From Nocardioides bruguierae (GTDB lineage Bacteria > Actinomycetota > Actinomycetes > Propionibacteriales > Nocardioidaceae), in NCBI RefSeq assembly GCF_023656415.1, contig NZ_JAMOIL010000006.1, positions 1 through 64,000 of the forward strand: a stretch of 64,000 nucleotides of DNA. The letters are read 5' to 3'. Positions 22,181 through 30,745 of this stretch are shown one piece after another. Every line of letters starts with the position of its first letter. The stretch's first letter is position 1. The notes below the pieces were generated by a model that was not told the origin of the DNA, made no database searches, and was given only the letters and a program-made list of their open reading frames with translations. A program made the position numbers and the translations under genes.

Positions 22181-23596
22181 TCAGGCGGTCGGGCGCGGCT
22201 CCTTCTCGTGGGTGCCGACCTGGGAGAGGGCGAGCAGGAAGGAGTCCGCCCACGCCTTGACGTCGTTCTGGGTGACCGTCTTGCGCATCGCCTTCATCCG
22301 CTTCGACGACTCCTTCGGGGAGGCGTCGTAGGCGTCGCGCAGCGCCTGCTTCATGCCGTTGATGTCGTGCGGGTTCACCAGGTAGGCCTGGCGCAGCTCC
22401 TCGGCGGCGCCGGCGAACTCCGAGAGCACCAGCGCGCCGTCGTTCTCGAAGCGGGTGGCGACGTACTCCTTGGCGACCAGGTTCATGCCGTCGCGGTACG
22501 GGGTCACGACCATGATGTCGGCCATCCGGTACAGCGCGGCCATCTCGGCGCGCGGGTAGGAGGAGTGCAGGTAGTGGATGGCCGGGCGCCCGATCTCGCC
22601 GAGGTCGCCGTTGATCCGGCCCACCAGCCGCTCGATCTCGTCGCGCAGGATGCGGTACTCCTCGACCTGCTCGCGCGAGGGCACCGCGACCTGGACGAAC
22701 ACGGCGTCCTCGACGCCGAAGTGCCCCTCCTTCATCACCTCGGAGAAGGCGCGCAGGCGGGCGAAGATCCCCTTGGTGTAGTCGAGCCGGTCGACGCCGA
22801 GGAAGACGGTGCGCGGGCTGCCCAGCGCCTCGCGGATCTCCTCCGCCCGGGACTCGACCTCGGGGTCGCGGGCCATGTCCTCGAAGCCCTTGGCGTCGAT
22901 GGAGATCGGGAAGGCGGCGGCGCGGACGGTGCGGCCGTCGGGCAGGTAGACGAGGTCGCGGTGCGTCTTGTGGCCCACGCGCTGGCGCACGAGGCGGACG
23001 AAGTTCTGGGCCGCGCCCGGCAGCTGGAAGCCGACCAGGTCGGCACCCAGCAGGCCCTCGAGGATCTGGCGGCGCCACGGCAGCTGCTGGAACAGCTCGG
23101 CCGGCGGGAACGGGATGTGCAGGTAGAAGCCGATGCGCAGGTCGGGACGCAGGTCGCGGAGCATCTGCGGCACCAGCTGCAGCTGGTAGTCCTGCACCCA
23201 CACCGTCGCGCCCTCGGCGGCCAGCGACGCGGCCTTCTCGGCGAAGCGGCGGTTGACCGAGACGTAGGAGTCCCACCACTCGCGGTGGAACTCCGGCTTC
23301 ACGACGACGTCGTGGTAGAGCGGCCACAGGCAGCCGTTGGAGAAGCCCTCGTAGAAGAGCTCGATCTCCTCGGCGCTCATCGACATCGGCGCGAGGTCGA
23401 GGCCGTCGGCGGAGAACAGCTCCTCGTCGCCGTCCGTGCCGCCGGGCCAGCCGATCCACACGCCGTGGTTGCTGCGCATGACGGGCTCGATGGCGGTCAC
23501 CAGGCCGCCCGGGGACGTGCGCCAGCCGTTGCTCCCGTCCGGCAGCTTGATCCGGTCGACGGGCAGTCGGTTGGCCACGATCACGAGGTCGAACAC
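22181..23596 (-). CDS. otsA: Trehalose-6-phosphate synthase
   Basis: A 471-residue GT20 glycosyltransferase joining UDP- or ADP-glucose with glucose 6-phosphate. Family marks: the N-terminal loop [16 protein letters not shown], the acceptor-site [29 protein letters not shown], and the sugar-nucleotide motif [14 protein letters not shown] near residue 365. Its partner phosphatase otsB lies 2.4 kb away on the opposite strand. Trehalose made by this pair serves as an osmo- and desiccation protectant in actinobacteria. Confidence 0.96.
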   Translation of the reverse strand: MFDLVIVANRLPVDRIKLPDGSNGWRTSPGGLVTAIEPVMRSNHGVWIGWPGGTDGDEELFSADGLDLAPMSMSAEEIELFYEGFSNGCLWPLYHDVVVKPEFHREWWDSYVSVNRRFAEKAASLAAEGATVWVQDYQLQLVPQMLRDLRPDLRIGFYLHIPFPPAELFQQLPWRRQILEGLLGADLVGFQLPGAAQNFVRLVRQRVGHKTHRDLVYLPDGRTVRAAAFPISIDAKGFEDMARDPEVESRAEEIREALGSPRTVFLGVDRLDYTKGIFARLRAFSEVMKEGHFGVEDAVFVQVAVPSREQVEEYRILRDEIERLVGRINGDLGEIGRPAIHYLHSSYPRAEMAALYRMADIMVVTPYRDGMNLVAKEYVATRFENDGALVLSEFAGAAEELRQAYLVNPHDINGMKQALRDAYDASPKESSKRMKAMRKTVTQNDVKAWADSFLLALSQVGTHEKEPRPTA

Positions 23597-23683
23597 GCCT
23601 CCACCCTAGTCAGACGCGTGTCGCCGACGTGTCGCCCGGCCGGGTGTCGGACGACGGATCGAGGCCCGGCCCGTCAGGGCGCG

Positions 23684-24739
23684 TCAGGAGGGGTCGTCGG
23701 GGAAGGTGACTCCCGTCTGGGCGCGCACCTCGTCCAGCATCCGCATGATCGTGAGGGTCTGCGCGTGCGGCACCAGGCTGCTCTCGCGGGCCCCGGCGGC
23801 CAGGCAGCGGGCGACCTCGACCAGCTCGTGGCAGTAGCCCTGCCCGAGCACCGGCTCGGCGGGCACGATCTCGCGGGGTGCGGCCTCGACGAGCAGGTCG
23901 CCGTGGGAGGCCTCGACGTCGACCTCGTGGAACCAGGCGTGCTCGGGGTGGTGGAAGTAGCCGTCGAAGGTGACGCGGCCGGTGTCGGTCTCGAGCACGG
24001 CGCCGCCGTCGCAGAAGGACGTCATGGAGGCCGACATCAGTGACAGCGCGCCGCTGGTGTGCCGGCCGGAGACGGCCATGTCGAGGTCGACCCCGCCCTC
24101 GGAGAGGTCGGCGACCGCCGCCATCGACGCGGGCTCGCCGAGCATCAGCGTGGCCAGCGTGAGCGGGTAGATGCCCATGTCGAGCCAGGCGCTGGCGCCG
24201 AGCGCGGGGTCGACGAGGCGGCTCTCGGGGCCGGCGTGGACGACGAAGCCCAGGCCGGCGCGCAGCCGCCGCGGGGTGCCCAGCGCGCCGGAGGAGACCT
24301 CCGCGAGCACGGCCCGGATCACCGGGTGGCAGGCCGTCCACATGGCCTCCATGAAGAACAGGTCCTTCTCGCGGGCCAGCGCGACCATGGCGGCGGCGTC
24401 GGCCTCGCGCAGCGCGACGGGCTTCTCGCACAGGACGTGCTTGCCGGCCTCCAGCGCCATCCGCACGTGCTCGAGGTGCATCGAGTGCGGGGAGGCGACG
24501 TAGACGACCTCGACCTCCGGGTCGGCCACGAGGTCGGCGTAGGAGCCGTGGGGCGTGGCGCCCGGGGCGTGCGCCTCGGCGAAGGCCTCGGCCGAGCCCG
24601 TGCTGCGCGAGCCGACCGCCACGATCCGGTGCTCGGGCAGGAGGGCGAGGTCGCGGGCGACGTTGCGGGCGATGGTGCCGGTGGCCAGGAACCCCCAGCG
24701 CAGCGGGTCGGTGGCGGTGGGTGCGGTGCGGGCGTCCAT
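23684..24739 (-). CDS. Gfo/Idh/MocA-family oxidoreductase
   Basis: A 351-residue NAD(P)-dependent dehydrogenase. The N-terminal Rossmann fold has W-G-F-L-A-T-G-T-I-A-R-N at residue 16, and the family-defining E-K-P motif is in V-L-C-E-K-P-V-A-L near residue 100. A C-terminal dimerisation and substrate domain follows, with H in W-T-A-C-H-P-V-I. It resembles dimeric dihydrodiol dehydrogenases and glucose-fructose oxidoreductases; the natural substrate is unknown, most likely a sugar or inositol. Start: ATG at 24739; an ATG nine bases upstream is also possible. The 277-bp gap to DUF3263 carries the divergent promoter region. Confidence 0.88.
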   Translation of the reverse strand: MDARTAPTATDPLRWGFLATGTIARNVARDLALLPEHRIVAVGSRSTGSAEAFAEAHAPGATPHGSYADLVADPEVEVVYVASPHSMHLEHVRMALEAGKHVLCEKPVALREADAAAMVALAREKDLFFMEAMWTACHPVIRAVLAEVSSGALGTPRRLRAGLGFVVHAGPESRLVDPALGASAWLDMGIYPLTLATLMLGEPASMAAVADLSEGGVDLDMAVSGRHTSGALSLMSASMTSFCDGGAVLETDTGRVTFDGYFHHPEHAWFHEVDVEASHGDLLVEAAPREIVPAEPVLGQGYCHELVEVARCLAAGARESSLVPHAQTLTIMRMLDEVRAQTGVTFPDDPS

Positions 24740-24918
24740 GACGCACACCCTGCCACCGGCCCGCCGCTGCCGGTGCCGGCGCGGTCCGGCTCACGTGCGG
24801 GGCGGCCTCGCCGCAGGGCGACCTGCGGCCCCGTCGGCGGGCCTGGGACCGTGGTGGGCGCAGCGACACGTCCCCACGCCGTCGTCCGAGGAATCACAGG
24901 TGTGTAGTTCGGTTGCGC

Positions 24919-24963
24919 TACCGTGGACGTGCAGGTGAGAGAGGCTTTCACAGGTCTCTCACC
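24919..24963 (+). promoter_or_regulatory. Promoter -10 and leader hairpin upstream of the DUF3263 gene
   Basis: TACCGT at 24919-24924 is a good actinobacterial -10 (TANNNT). The predicted transcript would start near 24931 and then fold GGTGAGAGA (24934-24942) with TCTCTCACC (24955-24963), a perfect 9-bp stem at the very 5' end. The hairpin could stabilise the mRNA, or the inverted repeat could be an operator at +1. Confidence 0.5.
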
Positions 24964-25016
24964 AGCATCGTGAGCATCGCCAGTCACACCAGCACCAGCA
25001 GGGGAGCAAGGGACGC

Positions 25017-25310
25017 ATGGAGCCTCAGCGGGACGACGCACAGGTCGCCGGGGACGCCTCGGGCCTGAGCGCGCGCGACCTCGAGATCCTCGAGTTCGAG
25101 CGGCTCTGGTGGAAGTACGCCGGTGCCAAGGAGACGGCCGTGCGCGAGAAGTTCGGCATGAGCTCCACGCGCTACTACCAGGTGCTCAACGCGCTCATCG
25201 ACCGGCCGGAGGCCCTCGAGGCCGACCCGCTGCTCGTGCGCCGGCTCCGCCGCATGCGCGCCGCGCGGCAGCGCCAGCGCTCCGCCCGCCGCCTCGGCTT
25301 CGAGATCTGA
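25017..25310 (+). CDS. DUF3263 family protein
   Basis: A 97-residue basic protein of a family found almost only in actinobacteria. The conserved core is S-A-R-D-L-E-I-L-E-F-E-R-L-W-W-K-Y-A-G-A-K-E, then R-E-K-F-G-M-S-S-T-R-Y-Y-Q-V-L-N, which reads as a helix-turn-helix, and an Arg-rich C-terminus. It is likely a small DNA-binding protein. AGGGA lies eight bases before the ATG. The gene is followed after two bases by the LytR_C-domain gene; this pairing recurs in actinobacteria and suggests a joint cell-envelope role. Confidence 0.9.
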   Translation: MEPQRDDAQVAGDASGLSARDLEILEFERLWWKYAGAKETAVREKFGMSSTRYYQVLNALIDRPEALEADPLLVRRLRRMRAARQRQRSARRLGFEI

Positions 25311-25312
25311 TC

Positions 25313-25873
25313 GTGGGTCCGCGCAGCCCCGAGGCGCCGGACCGCGGTGCGGTGCTCCCCACCCCCGTCCTGCTGCTCTCCCTCGCCGCCCTGGTGCTCG
25401 CCGGCGTCGCGTGGGTGACCACCAGCGGCTCGGACGAGGCGGAGCGGGAGATCACCACCGCCTCCGACGCCTCCACCTCGGCGACCGCCGACCCGTCCGC
25501 CTCGGCCACCGACGGGTCCTCCGCCGGTGCGGGTGAGGAGAGCGAGACCGCCGAGCCGTCCGAGGAGCCGAGCGCGACGAGGACGCGCAAGCCGGTCAAC
25601 CGGTCCAAGACCTACGTCGAGGTCTACAACAACTCCTCCATCAGCGGCCTGGCCGGCGAGGTCGCCACCTCGGCCACCGACGTCGGCTGGAACGTCGTCG
25701 GGGCCGACAACTGGTACGGCACCATCCCGGCCAACACCGTGTACTACCCGGCCCGGCTCGAGCGGGAGGCGAAGCTGCTGGCGCGCGACCTCGGCATCGA
25801 CCGGGTCGTCACCGCCTCGGACCCGATGAAGATGGACCGCCTCACCGTCATCCTCACCGGCGAGCTGGACTGA
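25313..25873 (+). CDS. Membrane-anchored LytR C-terminal domain protein
   Basis: A 186-residue protein starting with GTG at 25313, two bases after the DUF3263 stop. One transmembrane helix (LLLSLAALVLAGVAWVTT, about residues 19-36) anchors it. A Ser/Thr/Glu-rich exported linker follows, and then the LytR_C domain from about residue 100: K-T-Y-V-E-V-Y-N-N-S-S-I-S-G-L-A, V-G-A-D-N-W and T-V-Y-Y-P. This domain occurs at the end of LCP cell-wall ligases or, as here, alone, and probably binds envelope glycopolymer. The LCP catalytic domain is absent. Confidence 0.9.
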   Translation: MGPRSPEAPDRGAVLPTPVLLLSLAALVLAGVAWVTTSGSDEAEREITTASDASTSATADPSASATDGSSAGAGEESETAEPSEEPSATRTRKPVNRSKTYVEVYNNSSISGLAGEVATSATDVGWNVVGADNWYGTIPANTVYYPARLEREAKLLARDLGIDRVVTASDPMKMDRLTVILTGELD

Positions 25874-25988
25874 GCCCGGCGGGGCGGTGAGACCCCGCCC
25901 ACACGCCACGCCGCGGGGGAGCGGGGGCCGCGGCCCATCTGCTGATCAGGGGACGCGCGCGGGCGCGGCTCGTGTGACCCTGTTCGAC

Positions 25989-26828
25989 ATGGAGTTCACG
26001 AACGCCGACGCCGAGCGTCGCTGGAGCGACCTGCTGACCGTGCTGGACGGCACGGTCGTGGGCCTCGACTTCGACGGCACGCTGGCGCCCATCGTGGACG
26101 ACCCCACCTCCGCCGGCATCCACCCCGACGCCCACGAGGCCCTGGCCACGCTCGCCCCCCACGTGGCGGGCGTCGCGATCATCACCGGTCGCCCCGCCGA
26201 GCAGGTGATCGGCCTCGGCGACCTCGACGCGCTGGCCGACCGGCTCGCCGCCGCCGGCACCGAGCTGTTCCTGTTCGGGCAGTACGGCAACGAGCGCTGG
26301 CGTGGCGGCCACCGCGAGATCGACACCCCGGAGCCGCCGGAGGGCCTGCGCGAGTTCGTCGACGCCCTGCCCGACCTGCTCGAGGAGAAGGACGCCGACG
26401 GCGCCTTCGTCGAGGAGAAGGGCCTGGCCGTCGCGGTGCACACCCGCCGCCTGGCCGAGCCCGAGGCCGCCTTCGAGCGGCTGCTGGACCCGCTGACCGC
26501 GCTGGCCGAGGAGCACGACCTCGGCGTGGAGCCGGGACGCAACGTCGTCGAGGTCCGGGCCCCGGGGGTGCACAAGGGGATGGCCGTGGCCGAGATCGCC
26601 CAGCGCCTCGGCGCGCGCGGCTTCCTGTTCGCCGGGGACGACCTGGGCGACGTCGAGGCCATGAAGCAGCTCGACGTGCTGGCCGAGGACGGGCTGCGGG
26701 TGCTCAAGGTCGCCTCCGCCTCGCCGGAGCAGCAGGCGCTGGTCGCCCTCGCGGACGTCGTGGTCAAGGGCCCCGACGGGGTCGTCGACCTGCTCACGCG
26801 GCTCGCGCACGACGCCGCCGAGCGCTGA
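25989..26828 (+). CDS. otsB: Trehalose-6-phosphate phosphatase
   Basis: A 279-residue HAD-superfamily phosphatase that completes trehalose synthesis after OtsA. Motif I is L-D-F-D-G-T-L-A-P-I near residue 23 (first Asp the nucleophile), motif II is A-I-I-T-G-R-P, and motif IV is A-G-D-D-L-G-D-V-E near residue 216. The trehalose-phosphatase cap contains E-K-G-L-A-V-A-V-H. ATG at 25989 is chosen; a GTG five codons upstream is also possible. The gene follows the LytR_C gene by 115 bp and is split from otsA, which is on the other strand. Confidence 0.94.
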   Translation: MEFTNADAERRWSDLLTVLDGTVVGLDFDGTLAPIVDDPTSAGIHPDAHEALATLAPHVAGVAIITGRPAEQVIGLGDLDALADRLAAAGTELFLFGQYGNERWRGGHREIDTPEPPEGLREFVDALPDLLEEKDADGAFVEEKGLAVAVHTRRLAEPEAAFERLLDPLTALAEEHDLGVEPGRNVVEVRAPGVHKGMAVAEIAQRLGARGFLFAGDDLGDVEAMKQLDVLAEDGLRVLKVASASPEQQALVALADVVVKGPDGVVDLLTRLAHDAAER

Positions 26829-26985
26829 TCCGCCCCGGTTCTCCTGATCGGGCCCGGTTATCCCGGTTCTCCCGGGTCTCCCGGTCGGCCCGGGTTCGGC
26901 TCAGGTCGCCCCGCCACGGGGCGATCAGACACCTGGCCGCGACCGCATCCTGGGACTCGAGTACGCCATTCGAGACTCCGGGACG

Positions 26986-27153
26986 TACAGTGGCCACAGC
27001 TCTCATCGAGAGGGACTGAGGGAACGGCCCGTTGAAGTCCCGGCAACCGCCGCGAACCTCCGCCTCCTGGCACGCCAGTCAGGAACGGATCGCGGAAAAG
27101 GTGCTAATTCCGGCCCGGCACGAGAGACGTGCTCGGGGAAGATGAGGAGGAGG
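26986..27153 (+). promoter_or_regulatory. SAM-I (S-box) riboswitch with promoter, leader of thrC
   Basis: The promoter -10 TACAGT (26986-26991) places the transcript start next to the aptamer. Aptamer elements: P1 CTCATC (27002-27007) with GATGAG (27141-27146); P2 GGGACT with AGTCCC followed by the conserved CGGCAACC; P3 CCGCG (27050-27054) with CGCGG (27091-27095); the conserved GGTGCTAATTCC (27100-27111); P4 CCCGGCACG with CGTGC-T-CGGG around AGAGA; then GGGGAAGATGAG. The P1 3' strand runs directly into the ribosome-binding site GGAGGAGG (27146-27153). SAM binding should therefore hide the ribosome site and lower thrC translation. The P4 hairpin favours SAM-I over SAM-IV. Confidence 0.9.
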
Positions 27154-27158
27154 TACTC

Positions 27159-28469
27159 ATGAGCGCTGCGTCCACGATCGAGTCCATCGAGACGACGACC
27201 GAGGTGTCCACCGGCCCCGGTACCGCCCCCGGCGTCCGCGAGGGTGCCTTCGGCAACGCCCGCTCCCTCCTGTGCCGCGAGTGCGGCCACGAGGTCGAGC
27301 TCGGCCCCTCCTACGCCTGTCCCGAGTGTTTCGGCCCCCTCGAGGTGGCCTACGACTTCCCGGCCGTGACCCGCGAGGAGATCGAGGGCGGCCCGCGCAA
27401 CATCTGGCGCTACAAGGCGCTGCTCCCGGTGCCCACGGACATCGAGGAGTCCCCGAACACCGAGCCGGGCTTCACCCGCCTGCTCGAGGCCGGCAACCTC
27501 GGCCGCGCGCTGGGCATCTCGAAGCTCTGGGTGAAGGACGACTCCACCAACCCCACGAACTCCTTCAAGGACCGCGTCGTCGCCTGCGCCCTCTCGGCCG
27601 CCCGCGAGCTCGACGCCAAGGTCTTCGCCTGCCCCTCGACCGGCAACCTGGCCAACGCCGTGGCCGCCGCCGGTGCCCGCGCCGGCATGAAGACCGTCGT
27701 CTTCATCCCCTCCAACCTGGAGAAGCCGAAGCAGGTCAACTCGGCCGTCTACACCGACTCGCTGGTCGCCGTCGAGGGCAACTACGACGACGTCAACAAG
27801 CTCGCGCAGGAGATCGCCGCCGAGGAGGAGGGCTGGGCGTTCGTCAACGTCAACGTGCGCCCCTTCTACGCCGAGGGCTCCAAGACGCTGGGCTACGAGA
27901 TCGCCGAGCAGCTCGGCTGGCGCCTGCCCGACCAGGTCGTCATCCCCGTCGCCTCCGGCTCGCAGCTGACCAAGGTGCACAAGGCCTTCCAGGAGCTGAT
28001 CAAGCTCGGCCTCGTCGAGGAGAAGCCGTACAAGATCTTCGGCGCCCAGGCCAACGGCTGCTCGCCCGTCTCCACCGCCTACAAGGCCGGCGTCGACGCG
28101 ATCCGCCCGGTCAAGCCGGACACCATCGCCAAGAGCCTCGCCATCGGCAACCCCGCCGACGGCATCTACGTGCTCGACATCGCCCGGGAGACCGGCGGCG
28201 CCGTCGAGGACGTGACCGACGACGAGGTCCGCGAGGGCATCCTGCTGCTCGCCCGCTCCGAGGGCGTCTTCACCGAGACCGCCGGCGGCACCACCGTGGC
28301 CGTCACCCGCAAGCTCGTGCAGACCGGCCAGCTCGACCCCGAGGCCGAGACCGTCATCATCAACACCGGCATGGGCCTGAAGACGCTCGACGCCGTCTCC
28401 GACCAGGTCGGCCCCGCCGCCACCATCAAGGCCTCCTACTCGGCCTTCGTGGGCACCGGCATCGCCTGA
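27159..28469 (+). CDS. thrC: Threonine synthase
   Basis: A 436-residue PLP enzyme converting O-phosphohomoserine to threonine. An N-terminal zinc-ribbon-like stretch has C-R-E-C-G and C-P-E-C-F (residues 38-57), followed by the PLP Lys in N-S-F-K-D-R-V near residue 137 and the phosphate-binding C-P-S-T-G-N-L-A-N-A-V. This longer form with a Cys-rich N-terminus is common in actinobacteria. ATG at 27159 follows an excellent GGAGGAGGT site that is part of the SAM riboswitch junction. It is a monocistronic unit followed by a strong hairpin and a palindromic element. Confidence 0.95.
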   Translation: MSAASTIESIETTTEVSTGPGTAPGVREGAFGNARSLLCRECGHEVELGPSYACPECFGPLEVAYDFPAVTREEIEGGPRNIWRYKALLPVPTDIEESPNTEPGFTRLLEAGNLGRALGISKLWVKDDSTNPTNSFKDRVVACALSAARELDAKVFACPSTGNLANAVAAAGARAGMKTVVFIPSNLEKPKQVNSAVYTDSLVAVEGNYDDVNKLAQEIAAEEEGWAFVNVNVRPFYAEGSKTLGYEIAEQLGWRLPDQVVIPVASGSQLTKVHKAFQELIKLGLVEEKPYKIFGAQANGCSPVSTAYKAGVDAIRPVKPDTIAKSLAIGNPADGIYVLDIARETGGAVEDVTDDEVREGILLLARSEGVFTETAGGTTVAVTRKLVQTGQLDPEAETVIINTGMGLKTLDAVSDQVGPAATIKASYSAFVGTGIA

Positions 28470-28491
28470 CCCAGCCCCCGCACGCTCCGCC

Positions 28492-28533
28492 ACCGCGGGC
28501 CCCGCACCCACCTCGGGTCGGGGCCCGCGGTGC
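28492..28533 (+). terminator. Hairpin terminator of thrC
   Basis: CACCGCGGGCCCCG pairs with CGGGGCCCGCGGTG over 14 bp around a 14-base loop, 22 bases after the thrC stop. There is no T-run, as is usual for GC-rich actinobacteria. The palindromic element copy 3 follows five bases later. Confidence 0.75.
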
Positions 28534-28537
28534 TTCC

Positions 28538-28604
28538 CAGTAGTGCGCGACGAAAAGCACCGCCGACGGCCGAGAACAGGACCACTTCGTCGCGCACTAG
28601 TGGC
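28538..28604. repeat. Palindromic element, copy 3 (67 bp, inverted and diverged ends)
   Basis: Arms CCAGTAGTGCGCGACGAA (28538-28555) and TTCGTCGCGCACTAGTGG (28587-28604) pair with one mismatch. The centre contains AAAGCACC and GGACCAC, the reverse orientation of copies 1 and 2. It lies between the convergent thrC and sigma-factor genes, ten bases from the latter's stop. Confidence 0.8.
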
Positions 28605-28613
28605 GGAGACGCC

Positions 28614-29870
28614 TCATCGGGAGGTCTCGGCGCGACGACGCAGCAGGTGGGCCAGCTCGGCCTCGTTCTCGCAGGCCGCGATCGCCTCGTCGAAGGCGGC
28701 CAGGGCGTCGGGGGTGCGGCCGGCGCGGGCGAGCAGCTCCGCGCGGACGCCGGGCAGGCGGTGCCCGGGCAGCCCGCCGGCGTCGATCGCGGCCAGCGCC
28801 TCGAGGCCGGCGTGCGGGCCGTGCACCTCGGCGACGGCCACGGCCCGGTTGAGCCGGACGACGGGGCTCTCGCCCAGCCCGACCAGCTCGTCGTAGCGGG
28901 CCACGACCCGGTCCCACCGGGTGGCCGCGGAGGTGGGCGCGATCGCGTGCTCGGCCGCCACCAGCGCCTCGCACAGCCACCGGGACGCGGGCGCGGTGGC
29001 CAGCGGGGTCAGCAGGGCGAGCGCCTCGGTGATCGCCGCGTGGTCCCACCGGCCGCGGTCCTGGTCGGGGAGGAGCACGAGGCCGCCGTGCGCGTCGACC
29101 CGGGCGTCGCGCCGTGAGTGCTGGAGGAGCAGCAGCGCGAGGAGGGCGTCGACCTCGCGGCGCACGTCCTCGGGGCAGGACGACGGCAGCAGCCCCCGCA
29201 CCACGCGCACGAGTCGCAGCGCCTCCCCGGCGGCGTCCGCGCGCAGCACGTCCGGGCCGGTGCCGGGGGAGTACCCGGCCGTGAACGCGAGGTAGGCGAC
29301 CTCGCCCACCAGGAGGACCCGCGCGGCCAGGGCGTCGCCGTCCGGCACGGCGAACCCGGCGCCGGCCAGCCGCTTGCGGGCGCGGGTGAGCCGGGCGGCC
29401 ATCGTGGGGGCGGGCACGAGGAAGAGTCGTGCGACCTCGGCCGTGCTCACGCCCATCACCATCCGCAGCGTCAGCGCCGCGGCGTGCTTTGGGGCCAGCG
29501 ACGGGTGAGCGCAGAGCAGGACGAGGCGGAGCCGCTCGTCCGGCAGCGCGTCGTCGCCCACCAGGTCGGCGGGGTCGAGCCGGTCGACCGCGTCCACGAG
29601 GGAGGCCTCGACCTCGAGCAGCGGCTGGTGCCGGGCGCGCACCGCCTCGGCGCGCAGCCGGTCCAGCACCCGCCGGCGCGCCGCGGTGAGCAGCCACGCC
29701 GGCGGGTTGGCCGGGGCGCCGTCGACCGGCCAGGTGCGGGCGGCCGCCTCCACGGCGTCGGCCAGCCCGTCCTCGGCGAGGTCGAGCCGCCGGTACTGGG
29801 CGACCAGCAACGCGAGCAGCCGGCCCCAGTCCTCCCGCACCGCCGCGGCCAGGCGCTCGTCGGGGCTCAG
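28614..29870 (-). CDS. ECF-type RNA polymerase sigma factor with extended C-terminal (SnoaL-less, DUF6596-type) domain
   Basis: A 418-residue sigma factor of the branch encoded next to YCII genes. Region 2 is L-L-A-L-L-V-A-Q-Y-R-R-L-D-L-A-E-D-G-L-A, with the core contact D-R-L-R near residue 77. Region 4 is L-R-M-V-M-G-V-S-T-A-E-V-A-R-L-F-L-V near residue 145. The 230-residue C-terminal domain is helical (TPR-like A-L-A-A-I-D...A-F-D-E-A-I). No ATG, GTG or TTG suits the 5' end well. A CTG at 29870 overlaps the upstream stop as CTGA and has TGGAGGA at ideal spacing; a GTG about 13 codons later is the alternative. Confidence 0.85.
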   Translation of the reverse strand: MSPDERLAAAVREDWGRLLALLVAQYRRLDLAEDGLADAVEAAARTWPVDGAPANPPAWLLTAARRRVLDRLRAEAVRARHQPLLEVEASLVDAVDRLDPADLVGDDALPDERLRLVLLCAHPSLAPKHAAALTLRMVMGVSTAEVARLFLVPAPTMAARLTRARKRLAGAGFAVPDGDALAARVLLVGEVAYLAFTAGYSPGTGPDVLRADAAGEALRLVRVVRGLLPSSCPEDVRREVDALLALLLLQHSRRDARVDAHGGLVLLPDQDRGRWDHAAITEALALLTPLATAPASRWLCEALVAAEHAIAPTSAATRWDRVVARYDELVGLGESPVVRLNRAVAVAEVHGPHAGLEALAAIDAGGLPGHRLPGVRAELLARAGRTPDALAAFDEAIAACENEAELAHLLRRRAETSR

Positions 29871-30223
29871 TAGTCCTCCAGCGGCACCGAGCCGCGCACC
29901 TCGACGCGGTACCCGGTGGGCAGCAGCGCCACCAGCTCCAGGGCGACCTCCACGCTGGGCAGGTCCACCAGGTACATGCCGGTGAGCTGCTCGGTGCTCT
30001 CGGCGAACGGCCCGTCGGTCACCGTCCGGGCGCCGTCGGCCCCCGGGTGCAGCACCCGCGCGCGTCCGGTCTCCTCCAGGGCCGCGCCGGCGAGCAGCGT
30101 CCCGCGCTCCTCGACGGCGGCGTCGAACGCACGGTGCCGGTCGAAGGCGGCCTGCCGCTCCTGCGCCGAGGCGCGCAGCCAGGCGTCCGGGTCCTCCTCG
30201 TGCAGGAGGACGAGGATCTTCAC
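29867..30223 (-). CDS. YCII-related protein 1
   Basis: A 118-residue cytosolic protein of the YCII/DGPF family (ferredoxin-like fold). Visible features are V-K-I-L-V-L-L-H-E-E-D-P, H-R-A-F in the dimer helix, the D-G-P-F-A-E-S-T-E-Q-L motif near residue 80, and the closing P-T-G-Y-R-V-E-V-R. GTG start overlaps the upstream gene's stop (GTGA) and the stop overlaps the sigma-factor start. This family is the hallmark companion of ECF sigma factors with long C-terminal extensions. It probably modulates that sigma factor or binds a small stress-related ligand; the mechanism is unknown. Confidence 0.88.
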   Translation of the reverse strand: MKILVLLHEEDPDAWLRASAQERQAAFDRHRAFDAAVEERGTLLAGAALEETGRARVLHPGADGARTVTDGPFAESTEQLTGMYLVDLPSVEVALELVALLPTGYRVEVRGSVPLEDY

Positions 30224-30591
30224 GCCTGGCCGCCGTGGTCGACCGCGGCGCGGACCTCGATCGTGGCGCCGGTGGCCACCAGCATGCGGCAGACCTCCAG
30301 CAGGTCCTCGAGGTCGGCCGACGCCACCGTGTACAGCCCGCCCAGCTGCTCGGCGGCCTCGGCGAACGGGCCCTGGGTGGTGCGCACGCCGCCGGCGCCG
30401 TCGGGGGCGAGCACCGTGGCGGTGGCGGCCGGGTGCAGCTCCATGCCACCGGTGATGGTGTGGCCACGCGCCTCCAGCGCGGCGGCGAAGGCGGAGTGGA
30501 CCTCGAAGGTCGCCGCCTGCTCCTCGGGGGTCGCGGTCTCCCAGGCCGACTCGTCGGCGGTCAGCAGGACGGCGTACTCGGTCGTGGTCAT
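30220..30591 (-). CDS. YCII-related protein 2
   Basis: A 123-residue paralogue of the next gene. M-T-T-T-E-Y-A-V-L-L-T-A-D-E-S at the start, H-S-A-F-A-A-A-L-E-A-R-G in the dimer helix and Q-G-P-F-A-E-A-A-E-Q-L-G-G replacing the usual DGPF. The ATG at 30591 has GGAGCAG upstream. As first gene of the three-gene operon (YCII, YCII, sigma) it shares the sigma factor's regulation. The D-to-Q change in the DGPF motif suggests the two paralogues have divided roles. Confidence 0.86.
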   Translation of the reverse strand: MTTTEYAVLLTADESAWETATPEEQAATFEVHSAFAAALEARGHTITGGMELHPAATATVLAPDGAGGVRTTQGPFAEAAEQLGGLYTVASADLEDLLEVCRMLVATGATIEVRAAVDHGGQA

Positions 30592-30745
30592 GGCTGCTCC
30601 TCGTGCTCGTGCTCGGCCCGTGTGGCGCGAGTCTGTCACCCGGGTGACGCCCGGGGAGGCCGTCGATCGACAGGTGCGGACGACCTTCTTCCACCGACCA
30701 CCCGGTGCTCACCGGTTGTTCAGCGCGGCGGCGTAGACCGGTGGC

